Assembly (NCBI GenBank): GCA_040751985.1 | Contig: JBFMFU010000081.1 | Coordinates: 111,302 to 175,301 of the forward strand | From: Desulfoferula sp040751985 | Lineage (GTDB): Bacteria; Desulfobacterota; Desulfarculia; Desulfarculales; Desulfarculaceae | DNA length: 64,000 nucleotides | Direction: 5' to 3' | Shown here: in pieces, positions 28,457-36,052 of the stretch | Layout: the number at the start of each line of letters is the position of its first letter | How positions within the stretch are numbered: position 1 is the first letter of the stretch | Position numbers and translations under genes: made by a program | The notes under the pieces: model-generated | Seen by the model: only the letters and a program-made list of their open reading frames with translations | Databases searched by the model: none | Told to the model about the DNA's origin: nothing

Positions 28457-29260
28457 CTAGCGGATGACGCTCCGGGCCTTGTGATAGCCCGACGGCACGT
28501 TGACGCAGGGCGCCACCAGGCAGCCCTTGCCCAGCACGGTGCCGGGGTTGGTCACGCTGTTGCAGCCGGTCTCGCAGCCGTCGCCCATGATGGCCCCGAA
28601 CTTGCGGCGGGTGACGCTATAGACCTGGTCCCCCACCTTGATGCGAAAGGGCCGGTCGATGATCTTGAGGTTGGCCAGCTTGGTGCCCGCGCCCAGGTTT
28701 ACCCCCCGGCCCAGCACCGAGTCGCCCAGGTAGGCGAAGTGGCCGGCCTTGGCGCCGTCGAGCATGAGGCAGTTCTTCATCTCGGTGGTGTGGCCCACCA
28801 CGCAGCCGGCGCCCACCAGGCAGGAGCCACGCAGATAGGCCCCCTGGCGCACCTCGCTGCCCGGCCCGATGTAGGTGGGGCCCTTGAGCAGGGCGCCCGG
28901 CTCCACCACCGCGCCCGGGGCGATGTGCACCATGTCGTCCAGGAACACCGCGCCGGCGTAGACCACCGCCGCGTCGCCCACCTCCTGGCCGTTGAGGTTG
29001 ACGCGCATCTGGCCCTTGGTGGGGTCGCCGCCCAGGAGCTGGAAGTCGCTGTCGAAAACCCGGTCATGGTGCAGCACCACCGTGCGGGGCATCACCTCGC
29101 CGCCGCCGCGCAGCAAGGCCCCGGTGCGGCCGGCGCTCAGGACCATCTCGCTGGTGAAGTCCTTGATGCGGTCCAGGACTTCCCAGACCGTTTCCAGCCC
29201 GGCGAAGACCTTGGCCAGGCTCAGGCCCTGCAGCTCGAACAGATCAGCCGGCGCGATCAT
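28457..29260 (-). CDS. Left-handed beta-helix (hexapeptide repeat) protein, GlmU C-terminal-like
   Basis: 267 residues. After about 80 N-terminal residues with no nucleotidyltransferase motif, hexapeptide repeats run from about 95 to the end (VHIAPGAVVEPGALLKG, AYLGDSVLGRGVNLGAGT). The GHTTEMKNCLMLDGAKAGHFAYLGDS stretch, given here only for its first part, resembles the acetyltransferase half of GlmU-type enzymes; KIGDQVYS-like text follows. It may be a sugar or acyl acetyltransferase, or a cofactor-free scaffold. ATG with AAAGGAGGG, just after hisF in the same direction. Confidence 0.75.
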   Translation of the reverse strand: MIAPADLFELQGLSLAKVFAGLETVWEVLDRIKDFTSEMVLSAGRTGALLRGGGEVMPRTVVLHHDRVFDSDFQLLGGDPTKGQMRVNLNGQEVGDAAVVYAGAVFLDDMVHIAPGAVVEPGALLKGPTYIGPGSEVRQGAYLRGSCLVGAGCVVGHTTEMKNCLMLDGAKAGHFAYLGDSVLGRGVNLGAGTKLANLKIIDRPFRIKVGDQVYSVTRRKFGAIMGDGCETGCNSVTNPGTVLGKGCLVAPCVNVPSGYHKARSVIR

Positions 29261-29271
29261 GCCGCCCTCCT

Positions 29272-30051
29272 TTACCAGTAACGGCGCACCTGGATGCCGC
29301 GCTCGCTCAGGTAATCCTTGATCTGGGCCACGCTGTAGTGCCCGTAGTGGGTCATGGAGGCGATCAGGGCGGCGTCGGCCTTGCCCTCAGTGAGCACCGC
29401 GGCCAGGTGCTCGGGCTCGCCGGCCCCGCCCGAGGCGATCACCGGGATGGACACGTGGCTGCTGATCAGGGCCGTGAGGGTCATCTCGTAGCCCTCCTGG
29501 GTGCCGTCGGCGTCGATGCTGTTGAGGCATATCTCGCCGGCCCCCAGGCGCTCGGCCTCTTGGGCCCACCACAGGGCGTCGATGCCCATGTGCTTGCGGC
29601 CGCCGTGGATGACCATCTCGTAGCCGCTGGGTATCTTCTCGCTCACCGGCACCTTGAGCACGTCCATGCCCAGCACCACGCACTGGCTGCCAAAGGCCTG
29701 GGCGCCCTCGGCGATGATCTGGGGGTTGTTCACCGCCGCCGAGTTCACGCTCACCTTCTCGGCCCCGGCCAAGAGCACCGCGCGCATGTCCTCCACGCTG
29801 CGCAGCCCGCCGCCCACCGAGAAGGGGATGAAGATGCGCTCGGCCACCCGCCGCACCACCTCCAGCATGATGTTACGGGCCTCGTGGCTGGCGGTGATGT
29901 CATAGAACACCAGCTCGTCGGCGCCCTCCTGGTAGTAGAACTCGGCCATCTGCACCGGGTCGCCGATGTCCACGTTGCCCTTGAACTTGATGCCCTTGGT
30001 GAGCTTGCCGTCGCGCACGTCCAGGCAGGGGATGATGCGCTTAGAGAGCAT
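29272..30051 (-). CDS. hisF: Imidazole glycerol phosphate synthase, cyclase subunit
   Basis: 259 residues, complete TIM barrel. MLSKRIIPCLDVRDGKLTKG begins the protein with the catalytic Asp in LDVRDG. FSVGGGLRSVEDM (phosphate loop), INSIDADGT-like text (here LNSIDADGTQEGY, with the second catalytic Asp region) and VIASGGAGEPEH are conserved. With HisH it forms IGP and AICAR in histidine synthesis. It overlaps the end of hisH by 11 bases, so the pair is translationally coupled. Confidence 0.96.
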   Translation of the reverse strand: MLSKRIIPCLDVRDGKLTKGIKFKGNVDIGDPVQMAEFYYQEGADELVFYDITASHEARNIMLEVVRRVAERIFIPFSVGGGLRSVEDMRAVLLAGAEKVSVNSAAVNNPQIIAEGAQAFGSQCVVLGMDVLKVPVSEKIPSGYEMVIHGGRKHMGIDALWWAQEAERLGAGEICLNSIDADGTQEGYEMTLTALISSHVSIPVIASGGAGEPEHLAAVLTEGKADAALIASMTHYGHYSVAQIKDYLSERGIQVRRYW

Positions 30052-30688
30052 CGCCGCCCTCCTTGCCGTCCCAGCTCAGAAAGTTCTGGAGCAGCCGCAG
30101 CCCCGGCCGGCCGGACTTCTCGGGGTGGAACTGCACGGCCACCAGCGAGCCCCGGGCCACGGCCGAGGCAAAGGAGAAGCCGTAGTCGGTGGTGCCGATC
30201 ACGAAGCTGTCCTGGCCCGGCACCGGGTAAAAGGAGTGCACGAAGTAGAACTCGGCCTCGGAGGGCAGGCCGGCCAGCACCGGGTGCGGCCGCTTGACCT
30301 GCAGGCCGTTCCAGCCCATGTGCGGCACCTTGAGCGGCTGGCCCGCGGCGTCCCGGTGCTCCACCGGGAAGCGCACCACCCGGCCCGGCATCAGGCCCAG
30401 GCAGTCGGTGAGGTCCTCCTCGCTGAAATCGAAGATGATCTGAGTGCCGAAGCAGATGCCCAGCAGAGGCTTGCCCGCGGCCACGGTCTGGGCCAGGACC
30501 TGGTCCAGACCCAGGCGCCGCAGGCTGGCCATGCCCGCGCCAGCGCGGCCCACTCCGGGCAGGATCACCCGCTCGGCCGCCGCGATGAAATCCGCGTCGC
30601 GGCTGATGGCGCACTCGGCCCCCAGGGAGCGCAGGGCGCGCTCCACGCTGGTCAGGTTGCCGGCGTCGTAGTCTATGATGGCGATCAA
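30041..30688 (-). CDS. hisH: Imidazole glycerol phosphate synthase, glutamine amidotransferase subunit
   Basis: 215 residues, TTG start at 30688 with GGGAGGG upstream. Class I amidotransferase triad: nucleophile Cys in LLGICFGTQ (about 81) and the His-Glu pair in VQFHPEKSG (about 190). It supplies ammonia to HisF. The other his genes are not nearby, so histidine genes are dispersed in this genome or lie beyond the window. Confidence 0.96.
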   Translation of the reverse strand: MIAIIDYDAGNLTSVERALRSLGAECAISRDADFIAAAERVILPGVGRAGAGMASLRRLGLDQVLAQTVAAGKPLLGICFGTQIIFDFSEEDLTDCLGLMPGRVVRFPVEHRDAAGQPLKVPHMGWNGLQVKRPHPVLAGLPSEAEFYFVHSFYPVPGQDSFVIGTTDYGFSFASAVARGSLVAVQFHPEKSGRPGLRLLQNFLSWDGKEGGDAL

Positions 30689-30749
30689 GGCCGCCCTCCC
30701 CTATGAGACCATGGCCCGCTCAGCGCCGGCCCTGGATTTAAGTATACCC

Positions 30750-31391
30750 CTAGTCGAACGCCCCCTGGGTCCAGTCCCAGTAATAGCGCAGCGAGGCAGC
30801 CGCGCCCAGGACCACCGCCGCCCATACCAGCCACTGCCCGGCCCATATCAGGGCCGGCAGCCCGAAGATGGCTCCCAGCACGATGATCCCCAGGGAGGAG
30901 GCCAGGCCGAAGGTCTTGTACTTGCCCCAGCGGTTGGGCCGCACCCTGGGCGCCGGCCATATGGGCTGGCTCCGGATGAGCTGCCGGCCGATGTGCAGCA
31001 GGGGCACTACCACTGCGTGGGCCTCCACGGCCAGGATGGCGATAATGGCCGGCATTGACAGCAGGCCGCGCAGCACCAGGACCGTGGCCACGGCCAGGGC
31101 CAGCAGCTTGTCACCCAGGGGGTCCAAGAAGGCGCCCAGGGGCGTGATCTGGCCCCGCTGGCGGGCCACCATGCCGTCCAAGAGGTCGCTCATGCCGGCC
31201 ACGAAGCCCAGGACGAACATCCAGGCTAGGTGCCCGTCCATGAGCTGCACCACCACGATGCCTAGGGTGCAGGCCAGGCGGAACAGGGTGATGTGATTGG
31301 GCGACACCGCCGCAGGCACCATATCCACCAGGCGGGCCTTAAAGCTGCCCGGCGGATACACGCGCGCACCTGATGTTTGGCTCTGGCTCAC
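30750..31391 (-). CDS. CDP-alcohol phosphatidyltransferase family protein
   Basis: 213 residues, GTG start at 31391. The family motif is complete in DLLDGMVARQRGQITPLGAF followed by LDPLGDK (D-x2-DG-x2-AR-x8-G-x3-D-x3-D) at about 77-102. Five to six membrane helices follow the usual pattern. Members make phosphatidylglycerophosphate (PgsA), cardiolipin or phosphatidylinositol-like lipids in the inner membrane; PgsA is the most likely but not certain. It lies 62 bases upstream of hisH on the same strand. Confidence 0.88.
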   Translation of the reverse strand: MSQSQTSGARVYPPGSFKARLVDMVPAAVSPNHITLFRLACTLGIVVVQLMDGHLAWMFVLGFVAGMSDLLDGMVARQRGQITPLGAFLDPLGDKLLALAVATVLVLRGLLSMPAIIAILAVEAHAVVVPLLHIGRQLIRSQPIWPAPRVRPNRWGKYKTFGLASSLGIIVLGAIFGLPALIWAGQWLVWAAVVLGAAASLRYYWDWTQGAFD

Positions 31392-31509
31392 AAAATGCTC
31401 CGCCCGGCTCCGGCCGGGGATGCCCCGCGGAGCCCAAGGAAGCCGCCTGAAACCCGATGCTTACAACGGCAGGAATATAGCGCAGGGGTCCAGGCGGGGC
31501 AAGGTCTAA

Positions 31510-33414
31510 TCAGCCGCGGCCACCCCGCACCGCCCGGGCGCGGGCGTGCAGATAGAGGCTCAGCACGGCCAGGGCCGCCGGCGTCACCCCACTGATGCGC
31601 GCGGCCTGGCCCAGGCTGGCCGGCCGCACCCGGGCCAGCTTCTCCCGCGCCTCGTAGCTCAGGCCGGGCAGGTCCTGATAGTCCAGGTCCGGCGGGATGG
31701 CCACCTGCTCCCGAGAGCGGAAGCGTTCCACCTGCTCGCGCTCGCGCTCCTCGTAGCCGGCGTAGGCCGCCCGGACGGCCACCTGCTCGGCGGCCGAAGG
31801 CTCCAGCTCGGCCAGGGCCGCCAGGGCCGGGTGCAGGCTGGCCAGCTCGGCCAGGCCCAGCTCCGGCCGCCGCAGCAGCTCCTCGGCGCGCAGGGGCCGG
31901 CGCAGGGGGGCGCTCTTCAGGGCGGCCAGGCGGTCGTTGAGGGCGGCGCTGGGGTTCAGGCGCACCTGCTGCAGCAGGTCCCAGGCCTGGTCTATCTGCC
32001 GGCGCTTGGCGCTGAACATTGTCCAGCGCGCCTCATCTACCAAGCCCAGCTCGCGGCCCAGGGGGGTCAGGCGCAGGTCCGCGTTGTCCTCGCGCAGGGT
32101 CAGGCGGAACTCGGACCGGGAGGTGAACATGCGGTAGGGCTCCTGGGTGCCCCGGGTGACCAGGTCGTCGATGAGTACCCCTAGATAGGCCCGGGAGCGG
32201 TCCAGAATGGCCGGCTCCTGGCCTCGCGCCCGCCGCGCCGCGTTGATGCCGGCCCAGAGCCCCTGGGCCGCGGCCTCCTCGTAGCCGCTGGTGCCGTTGA
32301 TCTGGCCGGCCAGGAACAGGCCGCCCAGCAGCTTGCTCTCCAGCCAGGGCCAGAGGTCGCGCGGGTCGGAGTAGTCGTACTCGATGGCATAGCCCGGCCG
32401 CACAATGAAGGCGTTCTCACAGCCCGGCAGGGTGCGCACCAGGCGCCGCTGCACCTCCATAGGCAGGCTGGTGGGGATGCCGTTGGGGTAGATCAGGTCC
32501 GAGTCCAGGCCTTGAGGCTCCAGGAAGACCTGGTGCGAGTCCTTGTGGGCGAAGCGCACCACCTTGTCCTCGATGGAGGGGCAGTAGCGGGCCCCCACCC
32601 CGGTGATGCGGCCGGCGTACATGGGCGCCTGGTCCAGGTTCTGGCGGATGATCTGGTGGGTGGCCTCGGTGGTGTGGCTGAGCCAGCATACCCGCTGGGG
32701 CAGCATTGGCGCCCGGCTCAGGAAGCTGAACAGGTGGGGACGGTCGTCGCCGGGCTGCTGGGCCAGGCCCCCCAGGTCCAGGCTGCGCGCGTCCAGGCGC
32801 GGAGTGGTGCCGGTCTTGAGCCGGCCCAGGCGCAGGCCCAGCTCGCCCAGTTGCCGCGAGAGCGCGTTGGCCGGCGGGTCGCCCAGGCGGCCGCCGGGCG
32901 CCTGGCGGAGGCCCACGTGGATCACCCCGCGCAGGAAGGTGCCGGTGGTGAGCACCACGCTGCGGGCCGCAATCTCGTTGCCGCGGGCGGGCAGGATGCC
33001 GGCCACCCTGCCCTGGCGCAGGACCAGGCCGCGCACCTCGGCCTCCAGCAGCCACAGGTTGGGCTGGGCCAGGCAGACCGAGCGCATGCGGCGGGGGTAG
33101 CGGTCCATGTCCACCTGGGCCCGGCTGGACCACACCGCCGGACCCTTGCCCCGGTTGAGCAGGCGGAACTGGATGCCGGTGGCGTCGGTGTTGAGGCCCA
33201 TCTCGCCGCCCAGGGCGTCCAACTCGCGCACCAGATGGCCCTTGGCCAGGCCGCCCACGGCCGGGTTGCAGCTCAGGGCCGCCACGTGGTCGCGGTTGAT
33301 GGTCACCAGCAAACAGGCGGCCCCCAGGCGGGCGGCAGCCAGGGCCGCCTCGCAGCCGGCGTGGCCGGCCCCCACCACCACCACGTCGAAGCTCTGGGGA
33401 ATCGGGGCGCTCAA
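31510..33414 (-). CDS. mnmG: tRNA uridine-5-carboxymethylaminomethyl modification enzyme MnmG (GidA)
   Basis: 634 residues from TTG at 33414, whose codon overlaps the stop of the upstream flavin reductase gene (TTGA). The FAD-binding motif VVGAGHAGCEAALAAARLG is at about 12-30. CNPAVGGLAKGHLVRELDALGG and the PGYAIEYDYSDPRDL segment are conserved MnmG features, and a C-terminal helical domain follows. With MnmE it modifies U34 of tRNAs. mnmE is not in the window. Length and motifs fit the family throughout. Confidence 0.95.
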   Translation of the reverse strand: MSAPIPQSFDVVVVGAGHAGCEAALAAARLGAACLLVTINRDHVAALSCNPAVGGLAKGHLVRELDALGGEMGLNTDATGIQFRLLNRGKGPAVWSSRAQVDMDRYPRRMRSVCLAQPNLWLLEAEVRGLVLRQGRVAGILPARGNEIAARSVVLTTGTFLRGVIHVGLRQAPGGRLGDPPANALSRQLGELGLRLGRLKTGTTPRLDARSLDLGGLAQQPGDDRPHLFSFLSRAPMLPQRVCWLSHTTEATHQIIRQNLDQAPMYAGRITGVGARYCPSIEDKVVRFAHKDSHQVFLEPQGLDSDLIYPNGIPTSLPMEVQRRLVRTLPGCENAFIVRPGYAIEYDYSDPRDLWPWLESKLLGGLFLAGQINGTSGYEEAAAQGLWAGINAARRARGQEPAILDRSRAYLGVLIDDLVTRGTQEPYRMFTSRSEFRLTLREDNADLRLTPLGRELGLVDEARWTMFSAKRRQIDQAWDLLQQVRLNPSAALNDRLAALKSAPLRRPLRAEELLRRPELGLAELASLHPALAALAELEPSAAEQVAVRAAYAGYEEREREQVERFRSREQVAIPPDLDYQDLPGLSYEAREKLARVRPASLGQAARISGVTPAALAVLSLYLHARARAVRGGRG

Positions 33415-33905
33415 CTCAGCCCCAGGTAGGCGTGACCGGTCTGGGCCACGGAAAAGGCCGCGCCGCCGCCCCGCCACCTTGCGGCCTCCACCGGCCCGGC
33501 CAGGAGCAGGTGGTCGCCGGGGCGCCAGGTCTCCCGCACCCGGCAGCACAGGGCGCCCAGGCCGGCCGCCAGCAGGGGCAGGCCCAGGGGTCCCTCCTCC
33601 AGGGCCAGGCCCGCGAAGCGCTGGGCCGCAGGACGGCCCAGGGCCGCCACCAGCTCCGGCTTGTCCGCCGGGAGCAGGTTCAGGGCAAAGGCCCCCTGCC
33701 CTTGCAGGGCCGGCAGTATAGAGCGGTTGTGGCGCACCGCCGCCAGCAGCCAGGGCGGGTTGCCGCTGACCTGGCTGACCCAGGAGACCAAGAGGCCCTG
33801 GGGCTGGGCCAGGCGGCCGGTGGTGAGGAAATACAGGCCGTAATGCAGGTGGCTGAGGGCGGCCGCCACCTCAGGGCTCAGCGGAGGTGATTTCTCCTGC
33901 AGCAT
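33411..33905 (-). CDS. Flavin reductase domain protein
   Basis: 164 residues from the ATG at 33905. The order of segments (LHYGLYFLTTG, then LVSWVSQVSGNPPWLLAAV, ALNLLP and a C-terminal barrel with GDHLLLAGPVEAA) matches the FMN-binding flavin reductase-like fold, also found in flavoredoxins of anaerobes. It would bind FMN and pass electrons. It lies between an ElyC-like gene (5 bases) and mnmG (4-base overlap), suggesting one transcript. Confidence 0.82.
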   Translation of the reverse strand: MLQEKSPPLSPEVAAALSHLHYGLYFLTTGRLAQPQGLLVSWVSQVSGNPPWLLAAVRHNRSILPALQGQGAFALNLLPADKPELVAALGRPAAQRFAGLALEEGPLGLPLLAAGLGALCCRVRETWRPGDHLLLAGPVEAARWRGGGAAFSVAQTGHAYLGLS

Positions 33906-33910
33906 GCGGC

Positions 33911-34729
33911 TCACTTTGCCTTGGCCGGCGCAAAACGCGGGACCGGTCCCGCTCCCACCAGGTCTTTGAGCCAGAGCCAGGTCAGGCCCAGGTACTCGTA
34001 GATGGCGGTCTCGCTGGCCTTGAGACCGCCCAACTGGGGCAAGAAAGAGTAAAGGGTCAGCTTGCGGCCCTTGGTGTAGAAGTCGGCTGGCGCGGGCAGG
34101 GGCTTGAGGCCATGGGCCCGGAAGGTGACCAGGGCGCGCGGCAGGTGCGAGGCCGAGGTGACCAGGGCAAAGGGCTGCTGCCCCAGCAGAGCGGCCAGGC
34201 GCTGGGCCTGATCGTCGGTGTCCCAGGAGGCGTCCTCCACCAGCATGGCTCCGGCGGGCACCCCCAGCTCCCGGGCCAGGGCCGCCATGGCCCCGCCCGC
34301 GGTCACGTCCAGGAAGAATGAGCCACCCGAGAGCACCAGCTTGCTGCCCGGCATGCCCCGCCACAACCGCACCCCCTCCATCACCCGCAGCAGGGTGGTG
34401 CTGCCCAGGCGGTCGGCCTTGCTCAACTCTCCGTCGCGCAGGCTGCCGCTGAGCACCACGATGTAGCGCACGCCGCTGCCCTGCAGCCTGGCGGGATCGG
34501 CGTAATGCCAGTTGCGGGCCTCCAGGCCATACAGCAGCAGGCCGCCGACCGCGGGCAGGGAGTAGAGCAGCAGCAGCAGTCCGGCCGCCAGCAGCAGGAC
34601 CGGCCCCAGGCGCCGCTCTGGACGCCGCAGCCAGATCACCGCCCCCACCAGCCACAGCACCAGCACCTGTCCCACCGGGAACAGCAGCCGGCTGAGCAAC
34701 TTTTTGATCACGAACCAGACAGCGGCCAT
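33911..34729 (-). CDS. YdcF/ElyC-family membrane protein (DUF218)
   Basis: 272 residues with two N-terminal membrane helices (about 15-35 and 41-66), then a periplasmic DUF218 domain: YIVVLSGSLRDG, SKLVLSGGSF, and LVTSASHLPRALVTFRAHGL. ElyC in E. coli is involved in envelope polysaccharide and peptidoglycan homeostasis at low temperature. It is first in the mnmG transcript. The role is inferred from the family only. Confidence 0.85.
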   Translation of the reverse strand: MAAVWFVIKKLLSRLLFPVGQVLVLWLVGAVIWLRRPERRLGPVLLLAAGLLLLLYSLPAVGGLLLYGLEARNWHYADPARLQGSGVRYIVVLSGSLRDGELSKADRLGSTTLLRVMEGVRLWRGMPGSKLVLSGGSFFLDVTAGGAMAALARELGVPAGAMLVEDASWDTDDQAQRLAALLGQQPFALVTSASHLPRALVTFRAHGLKPLPAPADFYTKGRKLTLYSFLPQLGGLKASETAIYEYLGLTWLWLKDLVGAGPVPRFAPAKAK

Positions 34730-34984
34730 GATTGCCCCACGCCAAAGGTCCCGGACGACCAGGACTTAAGATAGTCCTATTATGACAGCCGGCGGGCGCG
34801 GGGCAAACTTCCTATTGACCCGCGGCCAGCGGCGCCGCCTCCTGAGGTTAGGCAGCTCGGAGCTAGTTTTGGGTGAAAAGGCACGCCCCCCAGGCTAAAA
34901 ATTATTGACTCTGGCGGTGGTTTATTGCTTGTCTGGAGGATAGCGGCGCTGACCCGCGTCTGGGGAACACATGATCAGTTCTAA

Positions 34985-35653
34985 ATGGTGGTTGGCATGA
35001 ACCTACTGCGTCTGTTTTCCTTGAGGTCGCTTCTGCTGATTCTGGCCGCATTTTTCGCCGGCGCGGCCCTGGCCACCGGGCCCGCCGCAGCGGATACCAA
35101 GCCCGGCGGCTGCGCCCAGGCCCGCAGCCGGCAAAACCAGGTCCGCAGCCCCTGGTCCCTGATGGTGTTCTCCGGCGTGCTCAGCGAAAACAAGCTGGGC
35201 TTCAGCCTGCTGCCGCCGGACAAGTTTCGCAGCGACTTCATCGCGGGCCTGGCCCTGAACTGGCAGTTCTACCGCCCCAGCCAGAACTGGAATCTGGAGC
35301 TGGAGCCCATGGTGGTGCAGCACTTTGGCAGCGCCGATTACGGCGAGCTGGCTGCGGCGGTCCTGGTTCGCTGGCGCAAGTTCCCCTGGAACGAGTGCCT
35401 GCTCACCACCGTGGCCGTGGGCGAAGGCCTGTCCTACGTGGCCCAGATTCCGGAGATAGAGACCCGCGGGCCGGGCGTAGGGCCCATCAACCACCTCAAC
35501 AACCTGCTGGTGTTCGAGGCCACTTTCGCCCTGGCCAGCCGACCCCAGACCGCCCTGGTGTTCCGCCTGCACCATCGCAGCGTGGCCTTCAACTTCTACG
35601 GCGAGAACAACGAGTCCAACTTTTTCTGCCTGGGGCTGCGCTATAACTTTTAG
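34985..35653 (+). CDS. Exported PagL-like outer membrane protein (acyloxyacyl hydrolase family, divergent)
   Basis: 222 residues with a signal peptide (cleavage near ATGPAAA); a second ATG at 34997 is also possible. The mature part alternates as in a small beta-barrel and ends in Phe (LGLRYNF), typical of outer membrane proteins. VFRLHHRSVAFNFYGENNES resembles the H-x-S catalytic region of PagL lipid A 3-O-deacylases, but the usual Ser-Asn-Ala-Gly text is replaced, so activity is uncertain. It precedes the cupin gene. A clearer PagL relative lies at 54309. Confidence 0.68.
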   Translation: MVVGMNLLRLFSLRSLLLILAAFFAGAALATGPAAADTKPGGCAQARSRQNQVRSPWSLMVFSGVLSENKLGFSLLPPDKFRSDFIAGLALNWQFYRPSQNWNLELEPMVVQHFGSADYGELAAAVLVRWRKFPWNECLLTTVAVGEGLSYVAQIPEIETRGPGVGPINHLNNLLVFEATFALASRPQTALVFRLHHRSVAFNFYGENNESNFFCLGLRYNF

Positions 35654-35678
35654 GGCCGCGCCCGGCCCGGAGGCCTGC

Positions 35679-36038
35679 ATGGACAAGCCCGAGCTGCTCA
35701 AGAACATCGAGTTCGCCAAGGCCCTGGACCTGGCCGGGCTGGTGGATTATCAACCGGGCCAGGTGGTCAGCCGCACCTTTGCCCAGAACCCCTTCCTGAG
35801 CCTGACCCTGTTCGCCTTTGACCAGGGCGAGGGCATCAGCGCCCACACCGTGCCCGCCGACGCCCTGGTGCTGATCCTGGACGGCCAGGCCCGCATCACC
35901 ATCGCCGGCCAGCAAATCATCGCCCGCGCCGGGCAGGTGGTGGCCATGCCCGCGGGCCAGCCTCACGCCCTGAACGCCGAGCAGCGCTTCAAGATGCTGC
36001 TGGTGGTGGTGCGTCCCCCCCAGAACGTGAGCCTGTAG
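35679..36038 (+). CDS. Cupin domain protein
   Basis: 119 residues, single small beta-barrel. Cupin motif 1 is represented by GEGISAHTVPADALVLILDGQ, motif 2 by AGQVVAMPAGQPHALNA, with His in both. GGAGG precedes the ATG. Small cupins of this kind bind a metal and serve as sensors or minor enzymes; nothing here tells which. It lies 25 bases after the PagL-like gene and converges with the LUD operon. Confidence 0.85.
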   Translation: MDKPELLKNIEFAKALDLAGLVDYQPGQVVSRTFAQNPFLSLTLFAFDQGEGISAHTVPADALVLILDGQARITIAGQQIIARAGQVVAMPAGQPHALNAEQRFKMLLVVVRPPQNVSL

Positions 36039-36052
36039 AACGGCGGGCGGTT

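Noticed and set aside
33415..34745. Extended frames of mnmG and the flavin reductase upstream of their chosen starts
   Set aside because: The extensions lack family similarity. The FAD motif and the TTGA overlap support 33414, and the flavin reductase begins cleanly at 33905.
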